A stretch of DNA of 64,000 nucleotides from Ignavibacteria bacterium (GTDB lineage: Bacteria; Bacteroidota; Ignavibacteria; UBA10030; SZUA-254): the NCBI GenBank assembly GCA_016178595.1, contig JACOSY010000060.1, positions 1 through 64,000 on the forward strand, read 5' to 3'. The number at the start of each line of letters is the position of its first letter. The stretch's first letter is position 1. Below, piece by piece: positions 26,855-36,620 of this stretch. Under the pieces are notes generated by a model that searched no databases, was not told the origin of the DNA, and was given only the letters and a program-made list of their open reading frames with translations. The position numbers and the translations under genes are program-made.

Positions 26855-28795
26855 ATGTATAGTCTGACCCCTTACATAGTACTCTTTCCTCTCATTGGCT
26901 TTCTGATCAATGGCTTGTTTGGAAAAAAACTGAATTCCGAAAAGTTGAGCGGTATCATCGGCAGTGGTACAATTGGAATTTCCTTCGTGTTTGCCGCGTT
27001 GATTTTCTTCAATATGCTTGGCCAGCCGTCTGAGGAACGCTCTCACATCGTCAGTATCTTCAACTGGATTGCAGCAGGATCGTTCTCAGCCGACGTGGCA
27101 TACCAGGTCGATCAGCTTTCCATTCTGATGACGCTGGTTGTCACCGGCGTGGGTTTTCTTATTCACGTTTATTCGATTGGATATATGCACGGAGATGCAG
27201 GGTTCTGGAGGTTCTTCAGCTATCTGAATCTCTTCATCTTCATGATGTTGAACCTCGTGCTTGCCAATAACTTCTTGCTGATGTTCTTGGGATGGGAAGG
27301 AGTGGGATTGTGCTCGTTTCTGCTGATCGGTTTCTGGCACGATCAGAAATTCGATACCGGAGGCTATCAGCCCGGATCGGCGATGACAACGGACGCAGCA
27401 AAAAAGGCTTTCATCGTAAACCGTATCGGCGACTTTGGGTTTCTTATCGCGATGTTTCTGATCTTCAATCTCTTTGGAAGTCTCAAGTTCGACGATGTCT
27501 TTTCGCGAGCCTCGTCGCTCGCAGCATTGGGCGACACAGCTATCTTCTGGGTTACACTCTTATTGTTCCTCGGTGCAACGGGGAAGTCGGCGCAGATTCC
27601 GCTCTTCATTTGGCTGCCGGATGCAATGGCAGGACCGACACCCGTCAGCGCACTCATCCATGCGGCCACGATGGTCACGGCCGGCGTCTACATGGTGGCG
27701 CGCTGCTCTATTCTCTACGCACTCGCACCGGCAACAATGGAGATAGTCGCGGTCGTCGGTGCTGCGACTGCATTCTTTGCGGCCACGATGGGCCTCGTGC
27801 AGAACGACATCAAGAAAGTTCTTGCATACTCGACCGTCAGCCAGCTCGGGTATATGTTCCTCGCTCTCGGTGTCGGCAGTTTTACCGCAGGCATCTTCCA
27901 TGTAATGACTCATGCGTTCTTCAAGGCGCTGCTCTTTCTTGGAGCAGGGTCGGTTATCCATGCGCTGCACGAGCAGGATATTCAAAAGATGGGTGGATTG
28001 AAATCTGCGATGCCGACAACCTATAAGACGTTCCTCATCGCGGCGTTGGCCATCGCCGGCATTCCACCGCTCTCGGGATTCTTCAGCAAGGATGAAATTC
28101 TTTTCCGCGCGTTTTCTCAAGGGTCAACCGTTCTCTGGCTCGTCGCTTGGGTAACGGCCGGCTTGACGGCATTCTACATGTTTCGGCTGGTCTTGCTGAC
28201 GTTTGAAGGAGACCTTCGATGGAGTCACGAGAAGCATCCCCATGAATCGCCAAAAGTTATGACTGTTCCGCTTCTTGTGCTTGCCGCGCTCTCAGTGATA
28301 GGAGGATTTATCGGAATTCCTTCCAGTCTCGGTGGAGAAAATGCGATCGAGCGGTGGCTTGAGCCTGTCTTCCAACGTGCCGAGTCACAGTTGGCGCTTA
28401 CTCAAGGAGTAAGCTATCTGACAGAATACGTGTTGATGGCTCTCTCGGTCGTGGCCGGTGTTGCGGGCATCGCGCTTGCACGTCGGATGTACTTACAGAA
28501 AGATCGCGCTCTCATTCAGCCTAAAGGCGCGTTCTATAAGTTACTCTGGAATAAGTACTACGTCGACGAAGTGTACGATGCGGCTATTGTAGCACCCATG
28601 GTGAAGGGTTCGGAAAAACTGTTGTGGCGAGGATTCGATGTTGCGATTATTGACGGTATCGTGAACGGAGTTGCAAAACTCATAGGATTGCTGAGCGATC
28701 AGTTGCGCAAGATTCAAGTCGGTGTCGCCCAAACGTATGCGCTTGCATTCGTTATCGGTATTATCGTGGTGTTGGGAATTTTGGTGTTTCGTTAA
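26855..28795 (+). CDS. nuoL: NADH-quinone oxidoreductase subunit L
   Basis: A 646-residue antiporter-like complex I subunit, the distal proton-pumping module. Visible family features are MFLGWEGVGLCSFLLIGFW, with the key glutamate, the IWLPDAMAGPTPVSALIHAA segment with HAATMVTAGVY, and a long C-terminal lateral helix region (about 570-646). The start at 26855 follows a weak TTG in the same frame. It sits between nuoK and nuoM in the usual order. Confidence 0.94.
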   Translation: MYSLTPYIVLFPLIGFLINGLFGKKLNSEKLSGIIGSGTIGISFVFAALIFFNMLGQPSEERSHIVSIFNWIAAGSFSADVAYQVDQLSILMTLVVTGVGFLIHVYSIGYMHGDAGFWRFFSYLNLFIFMMLNLVLANNFLLMFLGWEGVGLCSFLLIGFWHDQKFDTGGYQPGSAMTTDAAKKAFIVNRIGDFGFLIAMFLIFNLFGSLKFDDVFSRASSLAALGDTAIFWVTLLLFLGATGKSAQIPLFIWLPDAMAGPTPVSALIHAATMVTAGVYMVARCSILYALAPATMEIVAVVGAATAFFAATMGLVQNDIKKVLAYSTVSQLGYMFLALGVGSFTAGIFHVMTHAFFKALLFLGAGSVIHALHEQDIQKMGGLKSAMPTTYKTFLIAALAIAGIPPLSGFFSKDEILFRAFSQGSTVLWLVAWVTAGLTAFYMFRLVLLTFEGDLRWSHEKHPHESPKVMTVPLLVLAALSVIGGFIGIPSSLGGENAIERWLEPVFQRAESQLALTQGVSYLTEYVLMALSVVAGVAGIALARRMYLQKDRALIQPKGAFYKLLWNKYYVDEVYDAAIVAPMVKGSEKLLWRGFDVAIIDGIVNGVAKLIGLLSDQLRKIQVGVAQTYALAFVIGIIVVLGILVFR

Positions 28796-28838
28796 CAACG
28801 CATTGGAAATCCACATTCTACAACCGTAAACTTTTCGG

Positions 28839-30374
28839 ATGTTGCATCTCCTCACAATCCTGATTTTTCTCCCGCTCATCGGCGGGCTTCTCATTCTCTT
28901 TTTCAAAAAAGGAAACCCAAATGCTATCAAGATAGCAGGCATTGCTCTCAGCACTGTTACGCTCATCGTATCTCTCATCGTCTACGTTGGGTTCGATGCA
29001 TCGAACCCGGGCATGCAGTTTACACATAAGACTGTATGGATTTCATCATTCGACATTTCGTATTCCGTCGGGATCGATGGGATGTCGCTTCTTCTCGTCA
29101 TGCTCACGACATTTCTTACACCGATCGCAATGCTGTCATCATGGAACTCGATTGAGAAACGCGTGAAAGAGTTTACGATCATGATGCTGCTCTTAGAGAC
29201 AGGAATAATCGGGGTTTTCTGCTCGCTTGATCTCTTCCTGTTCTACATTTTCTGGGAAGCAATGCTCATCCCGATGTATTTTCTTATTGGCATCTGGGGT
29301 GGAGAAAACCGGATCTATGCAGCAATCAAATTTTTCGTATATACGATGTTCGGGAGCTTGTTGATGCTTATCGCCATACTCTGGCTTGGGTATTACGCAT
29401 CGATGCAGCCGGGCGGACAATTTACGACCGATCTTTTGCAACTCTACACTGTTGGCCCCACGATTCCCTTTGCGATTCAGATGTGGATGTTCCTCGCATT
29501 CACACTGAGTTTTGCAATTAAAGTACCGTTATTCCCGTTCCATACATGGCTGCCGGATGCGCACGTCGAAGCGCCGACGGCGGGGAGCGTTATCCTTGCC
29601 GGCGTGTTACTCAAGATGGGAACGTACGGCTTACTGCGGTTCTGCCTCCCGTTGTTTCCACAATCATCTGTCAAGTTCGGACCGTACATCGCGGCTCTGG
29701 CAGTCGTCGGCGTCATCTACGGCGCACTTGTTTCAATGGTGCAGACTGATATGAAGAAGCTCGTTGCGTATTCATCGGTAAGTCATCTCGGGTTTGTCGT
29801 GCTTGGCATTTTTTCGTTTACGGAAGAGGGAATCCAGGGAAGCATGATCCAAATGGTCAATCACGGCCTTTCGACAGGCGCGCTCTTCTTGATCGTTGGG
29901 ATGATTTATGACAGGCGCCATACTCGTATGATTTCGGAATTTGGGGGACTGGCAAAGGTGATGCCGCTGATGTCGACTTTCTTTATGATCGTTTCACTAT
30001 CCTCAATCGGGCTGCCGGGGCTCAATGGTTTCATTGGAGAATTCCTGATTCTCCTCGGTGCATTCCGTTCAACATTTCTCAGTCAGTGGTACTCCATGCT
30101 CGCCGCAACCGGGGTGATACTCGCTGCCGTCTACCTGCTCTGGATGTACCAGCGAGTGATCTTTGGGAAGGTGACGAATCCTGCCAATCAATCATTGCAA
30201 GATATCTCGACACGCGAGATCGTCGTGCTGGTGCCCATCGTACTCTTCATCGTCTGGATCGGTGTCTATCCGGGTACGTTCCTACAGCAATCTTCGACCA
30301 CGACGAGGCACATCGTTTCAGTCGTTCAGTCACAACGTGCTCATGACGTAGCACTGATTCCTGCTCCGAAATAA
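28839..30374 (+). CDS. nuoM: NADH-quinone oxidoreductase subunit M
   Basis: A 511-residue antiporter-like proton-pumping subunit of complex I with about 14 membrane helices. The conserved glutamate is in FYIFWEAMLIPMYF, and PLFPFHTWLPDAHVEAPTAG plus ILAGVLLKMGTYG mark the core lysine helix. It follows nuoL after 43 bases. It would normally be followed by nuoN, which here lies about 6.2 kb further on. Confidence 0.94.
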   Translation: MLHLLTILIFLPLIGGLLILFFKKGNPNAIKIAGIALSTVTLIVSLIVYVGFDASNPGMQFTHKTVWISSFDISYSVGIDGMSLLLVMLTTFLTPIAMLSSWNSIEKRVKEFTIMMLLLETGIIGVFCSLDLFLFYIFWEAMLIPMYFLIGIWGGENRIYAAIKFFVYTMFGSLLMLIAILWLGYYASMQPGGQFTTDLLQLYTVGPTIPFAIQMWMFLAFTLSFAIKVPLFPFHTWLPDAHVEAPTAGSVILAGVLLKMGTYGLLRFCLPLFPQSSVKFGPYIAALAVVGVIYGALVSMVQTDMKKLVAYSSVSHLGFVVLGIFSFTEEGIQGSMIQMVNHGLSTGALFLIVGMIYDRRHTRMISEFGGLAKVMPLMSTFFMIVSLSSIGLPGLNGFIGEFLILLGAFRSTFLSQWYSMLAATGVILAAVYLLWMYQRVIFGKVTNPANQSLQDISTREIVVLVPIVLFIVWIGVYPGTFLQQSSTTTRHIVSVVQSQRAHDVALIPAPK

Positions 30375-30392
30375 CCATTCACACGAGGGGTG

Positions 30393-31892
30393 ATGAATCG
30401 AATAGCCGCACATATACTCCTGCTCATCATCCTTACTCTTGTTGTAACACCCTTCACTCATGCAGATGAAGCTGTTGTTCACGATGTTAGTCCTCTGATG
30501 ATCTCACCATTTATTCTCCTGCTTCTTGCAATCGCGCTCATGCCATTCATTAGCAAACATTGGTGGGAAAGGTACTATCCGCATGTTTCGGTCGGTCTGG
30601 GGGCAATAACGGTCGTTTACTACCTATTGTTTGCAGGCGACGCAGCGCGTATGCTTCTCACAGGCGCCGAGTATCTAAGTTTTATTATTTTGATCGGCTC
30701 GCTGTTTGTCGTTGCAGGAGGGATCCATATTCGCATCAAGGGAAAATCGGCGCCGATGACGAACGTCATCATTCTCGCGAGTGGTGCAATCATTTCCAAT
30801 TTTCTCGGAACGACCGGCGCCTCCATGATTCTCATCCGGCCGTACCTTCGTGTGAACAAATACCGTCTTCGCGGATTTCATGTTGTTTTTTTTATTTTCG
30901 TCGTCAGCAATATCGGCGGCGCACTCACACCAATCGGCGATCCGCCGCTCTTTCTCGGTTACCTGAAGGGTGTTCCTTTCTTCTGGGTGCTCGAATATGT
31001 TTGGCAGATGTGGGCAATTGCGATTGGGTTGGTCCTTCTCGTCTTTTTCGTCGTTGATTGGAACAGCTTCAAGAACCATGAAGCGCATCGAAAGCTTCAT
31101 CGAATGGAAGAATTCCATGAAGAGGCAGAGGTGAAAGGATTGTTCAATGTATTTTTTCTTGCCGTTATACTGATCGCCGTCTTTATACAGAATCCTCCAT
31201 TCCTGCGTGAAGCGCTCATGGTAGTCGCTGCGGCCGGCTCGTATTACACGACAAAACCTGAAATCCATCGGAAGAACGATTTCAATTTCATTCCAATCAA
31301 AGAAGTGGCCATCCTGTTCATCGGAATTTTTGCAACGATGGTCCCTGCGCTCGATTGGCTGGAACACAACGCGACGAGCGTCGGTATCACAACTCCAGGG
31401 CAATTTTATTGGGGCGCTGGAATTCTCTCAAGCTTCCTCGATAATGCACCGACCTATCTCAATTTCCTCAGCGCTTCGATCGGACTCTTTGTTGACCAGA
31501 ATATTATTCAGCAAGTGGAGCACCTTGTTGCGACGCGAGGCGCCGATATCGGAAGCGTTGCGGGAGTGCACGCGGGAGAAATTCGAAATACGTTTGCAGC
31601 GCTCATGAAGTACCATGGCGACCTGGTTGCCTCCGGGCATGTTCCCATCAATGATATCCAGATTTCATATCTCATCGGCAATCAGAATATGTATTTGAAG
31701 GCGATCTCCATTGCGGCAGTATTCTTCGGAGCCAACACCTACATTGGCAATGGACCGAACTTCATGGTGAAGTCGATTGCAGAGCATGCCGGTCTGAAGA
31801 CCCCCACGTTCCTCGGCTACATCGGAAAGTATTCCTTGCCGATCCTTCTCCCTATTTTCCTCGTGATCTGGCTGCTCTTTTTCAGGAGTTAA
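30393..31892 (+). CDS. NhaD-type sodium/proton antiporter
   Basis: A 499-residue membrane protein of the ion-transporter superfamily. After a signal-like first helix (ending TPFTHADE) come about 11 membrane segments. SNIGGALTPIGDPPLFLGYL and ILSSFLDNAPTYLNFL are the two re-entrant-type motifs typical of NhaD and related sodium/proton antiporters. It starts 19 bases after nuoM, so it is probably in the complex I transcription unit, linking sodium and proton circulation. The ATG at 30393 has GAGGGG unusually close; GTG at 30390 is the alternative. Confidence 0.8.
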   Translation: MNRIAAHILLLIILTLVVTPFTHADEAVVHDVSPLMISPFILLLLAIALMPFISKHWWERYYPHVSVGLGAITVVYYLLFAGDAARMLLTGAEYLSFIILIGSLFVVAGGIHIRIKGKSAPMTNVIILASGAIISNFLGTTGASMILIRPYLRVNKYRLRGFHVVFFIFVVSNIGGALTPIGDPPLFLGYLKGVPFFWVLEYVWQMWAIAIGLVLLVFFVVDWNSFKNHEAHRKLHRMEEFHEEAEVKGLFNVFFLAVILIAVFIQNPPFLREALMVVAAAGSYYTTKPEIHRKNDFNFIPIKEVAILFIGIFATMVPALDWLEHNATSVGITTPGQFYWGAGILSSFLDNAPTYLNFLSASIGLFVDQNIIQQVEHLVATRGADIGSVAGVHAGEIRNTFAALMKYHGDLVASGHVPINDIQISYLIGNQNMYLKAISIAAVFFGANTYIGNGPNFMVKSIAEHAGLKTPTFLGYIGKYSLPILLPIFLVIWLLFFRS

Positions 31893-31921
31893 ACAGCTGA
31901 CTCACAATGGATTATAGGATT

Positions 31922-31945
31922 AACGGATTGGCGCCTCAATCCGTT
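31922..31945. terminator. Hairpin between convergent genes
   Basis: AACGGATTG-gcgcct-CAATCCGTT lies between the stops of the antiporter gene (plus strand) and the cellulase-like gene (minus strand). An outer TCACAA/TTGTGA pairing flanks it. There is no T-tract on either side, so it may be a weak bidirectional terminator or a repeat. Confidence 0.4.
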
Positions 31946-31959
31946 GTGCCGTTGTGAAA

Positions 31960-34923
31960 CTATTTCGTGAGAATCAGCTTCTTCGTTTCCGTAAATGCAC
32001 TCGTACTGAGGCGATAAAAATACACTCCGCTTGCCAGATGAGATGCATTCCACGTTCTTCCATATTCACCCGGTGGAAGTACATCATTCACAATCGTCGC
32101 CACTTCTCTTCCTAGTACGTCGAAAACGTTCATGGAGACAAATCCGAAATCCGAAATCCGAAATTTAAAATTCGTTGTGGGATTAAATGGATTGGGATAA
32201 TTTTGTTGGAGTGAGGAATGAGTCGGTAGTTCTCGATGAACGGAGAGGTCTTTTGGCGGTGACGGCGGAATTTCCGATGTAAGAAGAATGCGGATTGTCC
32301 CGCCGTGAGATGCAAGAGGAGTTGATTGCAAAATGAGCTTGCCATCCTGCACAACCTTGACCCAATAGCCGCTTGCAGGAAGCATAGTATCTGAAGTCGC
32401 ATAGGTTCCGTTGTACGTGAAAAAGTTCGATGTGACCAAACCGGGTGGAAGGGAAGTAATAGACGACACAATAATCGGGAGGCTAATGGAGCCGATAAGA
32501 TTCCATCCTGTAACGACAGCAATCGTGTCGGTGAGAATCGAATCACCAACAATGTTCATCGTCAGATCCGCCCCGAATCGGATCCAGTATCCAATACCAT
32601 TCACAAGTGTATCCTTGACGCTATACCCGCTTCCTCCATCATACGCGAAAGCAGGTGAGAGCGCAGTCGGAAAGAGCGTCGCTTTCGATGCATCGGGAAC
32701 TTTCAACGGGACGGAAATCATTTTCCAATGGCTGGGAATTACGAAGGTGAACCGTTGTACAGCAGACCAGGCGCTGTTGTCCGCGGCATTTCTTGCTCGT
32801 ACACGCCAATAGTAGGTAGTGTTGTTTATGAGCGGAGAAACCAATAGTGACGTGTCTGTTAGTGTGGAATCCTCAGCGATGATGGTACTGAATAGAGAAT
32901 CTGTTGATACCTGCAGACGATAGAAATCGGCGCCGGTCGAAGCTGTCCATCGAAAAAGAGCAGGCGATAATTCGATGATGGACATGTCGGGGGGAGCGAG
33001 AAGCATTGGCACTGCAGGCGGCGACAATTGAAGAAACTCAAACTTCGAAATGATTACATCTATTTCGGCGCTGTCTGTCGGTGCGTGACCTCCCGAAAGC
33101 CACAAGTTCATCCGCGCGTTCTCGTTGCCCGCAGATGGAATGTCGGGCCCCGTGTAGTTCCAGGATGAGAGTATAGAATCAACAGGTGAAACGGATTGGC
33201 TTCCTTTCGCTCCAATGAATGAGACCTTGTCGGGATTCCAGTCGAATGAACTGGTAGAGGTGTCGAGCGCAGGGGGAATTCTCCATCGGATGAGATTTCC
33301 GGAATGGAAGTACGGCTGCACGGTGAATTGTGCGTTGAGTGTGTCCGTCGAATCGCTCCAGCGGGAAAACTCGATATCGATCTCGCGATGATTCTCCTGC
33401 GGCGCATCGTCCCACGTGAAAAGACCGAGCACGACGTTCGGATCAAGGCTGCCAACGTTGCTCGCGAGATGAAAAACGTAACGTCTATAACCATGAGATC
33501 GATTCAGCACAACTTCGCTGCAATACCACTTACCATTGACCTTCGTGATCTTCAAGTGAAGCTGGCCCAATGAATCGACCCATACATTCGATGTGCTGTC
33601 GGAAAAGTAGTTCGGTCCCGGGCCAACTTTTCCGGTGCTTGTCTTTACATTCCACGCATATCCGGAAAAGAGAATTGTTCGCTGAGTCTCCGGACTCCAC
33701 CAATTGCCTGAGACAACAATCATCGAGAGGAGCTTCAGTGTATTTTGGTAGTACTGGTCGGATGAAAAAGAATATGTTCGTATGAACGACCACAACGCGT
33801 TGAGCCAGCTTTGGTTCGAGGGATCAGCCATTGCACCGACGGCGAGCGGAGCGGTGAAGGAAGCATCGCTGTAATTGTTTCCAACAATGTCGGTTCCGTT
33901 GAGTTTGTAGCCGGAACGGATCTGGGTGGGATCGTTTCCTGTTTTAGATTTAATCCAGATATTGAGATTGTCGAGTGCAGTCTTCGCACGGGAATCGCCG
34001 GAGATAAGGTAGTCGGCAGCAAGCCGCCACGGATCGCGGCAGGCATTGTAGTAGTACGAGCCGTCATTCGGTGATTCCAAAAAATTCGATGATGCCGGAG
34101 CCGGAGTTGTATTAGTGTGCTGGATAAAATCGGGGAGGAGGCCTGTGGATGCGCTGTAGTTCGTTTGCATCGCGCTCACGAGCGAATAGCATTCATCGAT
34201 AACGTTCGACCATCGACTGTCGCCTGTGGCTTGCCGGAAAGCGCGAAAATGATCCATCATGAAATCCGAGGTGCGTGTGCCGTAATAGTAATTCGTTCCC
34301 GATGAGGTACTCCAATCTCCTAATTTCACCGACCACGTTACCGGATTAATTTCATCCTGCATGATCGCGTCGATGATACGCACGGCCTCTTGAAGATAGT
34401 TGATCGATCCTTGACTGCCCCATTGATTATCAGCAAGGAGCAGCGAGAAGGCGGCGTCGAGATCGCCATCGGTGGCGGCATCGAGACCTGAGGCTGCATC
34501 ACTCATGCAACCGGTGATTTGCTTCCACGCCATGAGGTTTGGATTGATCGAGCTTGGGTGTGTTTTGTAGAAATTATAGAGACCATCGAAGTACGTCTGC
34601 GCGTTCGGATCGTAGCCTGCCATGATCGCGGTGATGAGCATGCCGTACCCTTGTCCCTCCGAGACGCAGATTGTGTTTCCTCCTTCATCCCATCCGACGT
34701 AGTACAGATTGGCCCCGCAATCGTTCTTCAGATAACGAGCCATCCACCGATCATAAAACGCGGCGGTAGAGTCATCCAATTGCTGCTGGGTGACATTGTT
34801 GGGTTTGATTGATCCTGCAGTGTAGCTCGTGTGCTGGGGGAATGGTCGTTGCGGTGATGAACTTTGTGCAACACAAATGGCTGAAACGATCAAGAGGCAG
34901 ACGAATGGTTTGCGCATCGACAT
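31960..34923 (-). CDS. Secreted GH8 plus GH16-like enzyme with T9SS sorting domain
   Basis: A 987-residue secreted polysaccharide-degrading enzyme. A signal peptide (1-20) precedes a GH8-type domain (about 30-410): SEGQGYGML holds the probable general acid Glu89, and ATDGDLDAAFSLLLADNQW (150-168) is the GH8 signature aspartate block. A jelly-roll region (about 425-645) contains EIDIEF near 516-521, the ExDxE core of GH16-type domains. Then come a fibronectin-III-like domain (650-735), a beta region, and the C-terminal sorting domain (905-987) with NYPNPFNPTT and SGVYFYRLST, which sends proteins through the type IX system. It is flanked by unrelated genes and read against the surrounding strand. 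Confidence 0.85.
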   Translation of the reverse strand: MSMRKPFVCLLIVSAICVAQSSSPQRPFPQHTSYTAGSIKPNNVTQQQLDDSTAAFYDRWMARYLKNDCGANLYYVGWDEGGNTICVSEGQGYGMLITAIMAGYDPNAQTYFDGLYNFYKTHPSSINPNLMAWKQITGCMSDAASGLDAATDGDLDAAFSLLLADNQWGSQGSINYLQEAVRIIDAIMQDEINPVTWSVKLGDWSTSSGTNYYYGTRTSDFMMDHFRAFRQATGDSRWSNVIDECYSLVSAMQTNYSASTGLLPDFIQHTNTTPAPASSNFLESPNDGSYYYNACRDPWRLAADYLISGDSRAKTALDNLNIWIKSKTGNDPTQIRSGYKLNGTDIVGNNYSDASFTAPLAVGAMADPSNQSWLNALWSFIRTYSFSSDQYYQNTLKLLSMIVVSGNWWSPETQRTILFSGYAWNVKTSTGKVGPGPNYFSDSTSNVWVDSLGQLHLKITKVNGKWYCSEVVLNRSHGYRRYVFHLASNVGSLDPNVVLGLFTWDDAPQENHREIDIEFSRWSDSTDTLNAQFTVQPYFHSGNLIRWRIPPALDTSTSSFDWNPDKVSFIGAKGSQSVSPVDSILSSWNYTGPDIPSAGNENARMNLWLSGGHAPTDSAEIDVIISKFEFLQLSPPAVPMLLAPPDMSIIELSPALFRWTASTGADFYRLQVSTDSLFSTIIAEDSTLTDTSLLVSPLINNTTYYWRVRARNAADNSAWSAVQRFTFVIPSHWKMISVPLKVPDASKATLFPTALSPAFAYDGGSGYSVKDTLVNGIGYWIRFGADLTMNIVGDSILTDTIAVVTGWNLIGSISLPIIVSSITSLPPGLVTSNFFTYNGTYATSDTMLPASGYWVKVVQDGKLILQSTPLASHGGTIRILLTSEIPPSPPKDLSVHRELPTHSSLQQNYPNPFNPTTNFKFRISDFGFVSMNVFDVLGREVATIVNDVLPPGEYGRTWNASHLASGVYFYRLSTSAFTETKKLILTK

Positions 34924-35120
34924 TCACGTTGATGAGAATGATGATGAATTTACAAGAAAGGGGAGTGAATTGCAATTTGGCACATGTAGCTGTGGTGTTC
35001 TCATTCTCTTCAGTCAATCAAGCAAAACGAGTAATAACAATAAACTTCTGCTTGATTGTCTCAGCAAACTTCCATACCTTTTAGTCATCCGCACTAGTCA
35101 TAATTTCCCATGAGGTTAAC

Positions 35121-36431
35121 GTGAAATCACTGCTCTTTGTCTCATTTGTTAGTCTTGCGCTTGTAATCGGAGGGTGCTCGTCTTCGGATAACCCGACAAG
35201 TCCGGCCACAACTCCAGATGCATCAGTCGAGGCGCAACGTACATTTGTTCTAAGCTTGCCTTCAGATCCGCGCCTGCCATTGCCCATGGTGGAAGACCAA
35301 CAAGCCACCGATAATGAGCGCGCGTTCTGTGCTCAGGCTCAGCCGGACATGGACGGTCCGCGCGTGGACACGCCGCCGCCGGAGGTGCCTCCCATGCTCT
35401 GGAATAGGGTTACAACGCGGCTTGGACTGGCAGCGAAACTTCCACCGCCGAAATTCTCCCGCGCATACGCTCTCGTGCATGTGGCAATCTATGATGCATT
35501 GCTCGCAGCACATCAAACGAACCGGCACGATCTCTTGGATAACGCCGTCTCCGCAGGTGCTGCAACGACAGTCTTGGAGTATCTCTTTCCGAGTGATTCC
35601 GCAAGCATCTTTGAGTTTGTACGCGGTCAACTCCGCGCACCGCATGGTCTTGCGATCGGTCGAGTCGTGCGAAGCTGGGTGTTGGGTCGAAGGGTTGGAG
35701 AGTTGGTTGTCGATCATGGTAAGCTTGATGGCTCTAATGTGCCGTTTACTGGGACACCGCCATCCGGCGATGGAATTTGGACGGGAACAAATCCTGTGCT
35801 ACCCACCTGTGGCGATTGGCAGACATGGATTACAACATCCGGCGGTGAATTCCAGCCCGAGCCTCCGTATCCATTCGGTTCGCATGCAGATTCCGTCGAG
35901 GTTCAGCAAGTATACGACGTCTCTCTGCATCGCACGCCTGAGCAGATTGCCATCGTACATAAGTGGGCAGATACACCTCCACCAACAATCTGGAATGCCA
36001 TTCTGAATGACCGCATCACGAGCAACTCGCTCAACACCATGCACGCGGCACGAGCGTACGCATACCTGAACGTGGCTATGTACGATGCGTTTGTCTCCTG
36101 CTGGAAGACGAAGTATATCTACTGGATTGCGCGTCCATTCCAAAGAACTCCCGGTCTCGTTACCGTCATTACCACACCAAATTTTCCAAGCTATACATCC
36201 GGACACTCTACAATTTCCGGAGCCGCCGCAATTGTCATGGGCGAGCTTTTCTCATCGGAAGCAAGCTACTTCAGCGCTCAAGCTGATGAAGCTGCAATCT
36301 CACGACTGTATGGAGGAATTCACTTCCAGCACGATAACGATCAGGGACTTGCGGTTGGACACCAGATCGGCAATAAAGTCGTTGGCGTGATGCAGCATGA
36401 TGGCACTCATGCGTTGATGGCGATAAACTAA
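35121..36431 (+). CDS. Vanadium-haloperoxidase-like PAP2 lipoprotein
   Basis: A 436-residue exported lipoprotein: hydrophobic signal with lipobox VIGGC (Cys19). The C-terminal half has the complete phosphatase/haloperoxidase signature: KYIYWIARP (K-x6-RP), PSYTSGH (PSxxSGH) and SRLYGGIHFQHD (SR-x5-H-x3-D). These residues bind vanadate in haloperoxidases or phosphate in PAP2 phosphatases. The long N-terminal helical part favours the vanadium chloroperoxidase group. Halogen specificity cannot be judged. The GTG start at 35121 is supported by GAGG six bases upstream. A strong terminator follows. Confidence 0.8.
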   Translation: MKSLLFVSFVSLALVIGGCSSSDNPTSPATTPDASVEAQRTFVLSLPSDPRLPLPMVEDQQATDNERAFCAQAQPDMDGPRVDTPPPEVPPMLWNRVTTRLGLAAKLPPPKFSRAYALVHVAIYDALLAAHQTNRHDLLDNAVSAGAATTVLEYLFPSDSASIFEFVRGQLRAPHGLAIGRVVRSWVLGRRVGELVVDHGKLDGSNVPFTGTPPSGDGIWTGTNPVLPTCGDWQTWITTSGGEFQPEPPYPFGSHADSVEVQQVYDVSLHRTPEQIAIVHKWADTPPPTIWNAILNDRITSNSLNTMHAARAYAYLNVAMYDAFVSCWKTKYIYWIARPFQRTPGLVTVITTPNFPSYTSGHSTISGAAAIVMGELFSSEASYFSAQADEAAISRLYGGIHFQHDNDQGLAVGHQIGNKVVGVMQHDGTHALMAIN

Positions 36432-36470
36432 CGCCTCACCGGTTCTCTCGTTTAACTTACTCTTCGTTCC

Positions 36471-36506
36471 AAACCCCGACCAGTTCCATGGCCGGGGTTT
36501 CTTTTT
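36471..36506 (+). terminator. Rho-independent terminator
   Basis: AAACCCCG (36471-36478) pairs with CGGGGTTT (36493-36500), extended by one mismatch and two more pairs, followed by CTTTTT. It ends the haloperoxidase-like transcript about 40 bases after the stop. Confidence 0.8.
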
Positions 36507-36534
36507 GAACACTTGCCGCTGAACAGATCATCAT

Positions 36535-36566
36535 TTTGTTTTTTTGTCAAAAATTTCATAATTTTG
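36535..36566 (+). promoter_or_regulatory. Possible Bacteroidota-type promoter of nuoN
   Basis: TTTG (36535-36538) and TAATTTTG (36559-36566) are 20 bases apart, matching the Bacteroidota consensus of a -33 TTTG and a -7 TAnnTTTG. It lies about 55 bases before nuoN and after the terminator, so nuoN is probably transcribed separately from nuoJKLM. A chance match in AT-rich DNA is possible. Confidence 0.35.
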
Positions 36567-36620
36567 CTGAACATGATCGTTTATCGTACCAGCAATGACA
36601 GAGAATAGCCCTCCGCGAGA

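Noticed and set aside
27292-28026. Plus-strand open frame of 244 codons inside nuoL
   Set aside because: It is out of frame with the clearly conserved nuoL reading frame and is histidine- and arginine-rich in a way typical of shadow frames.
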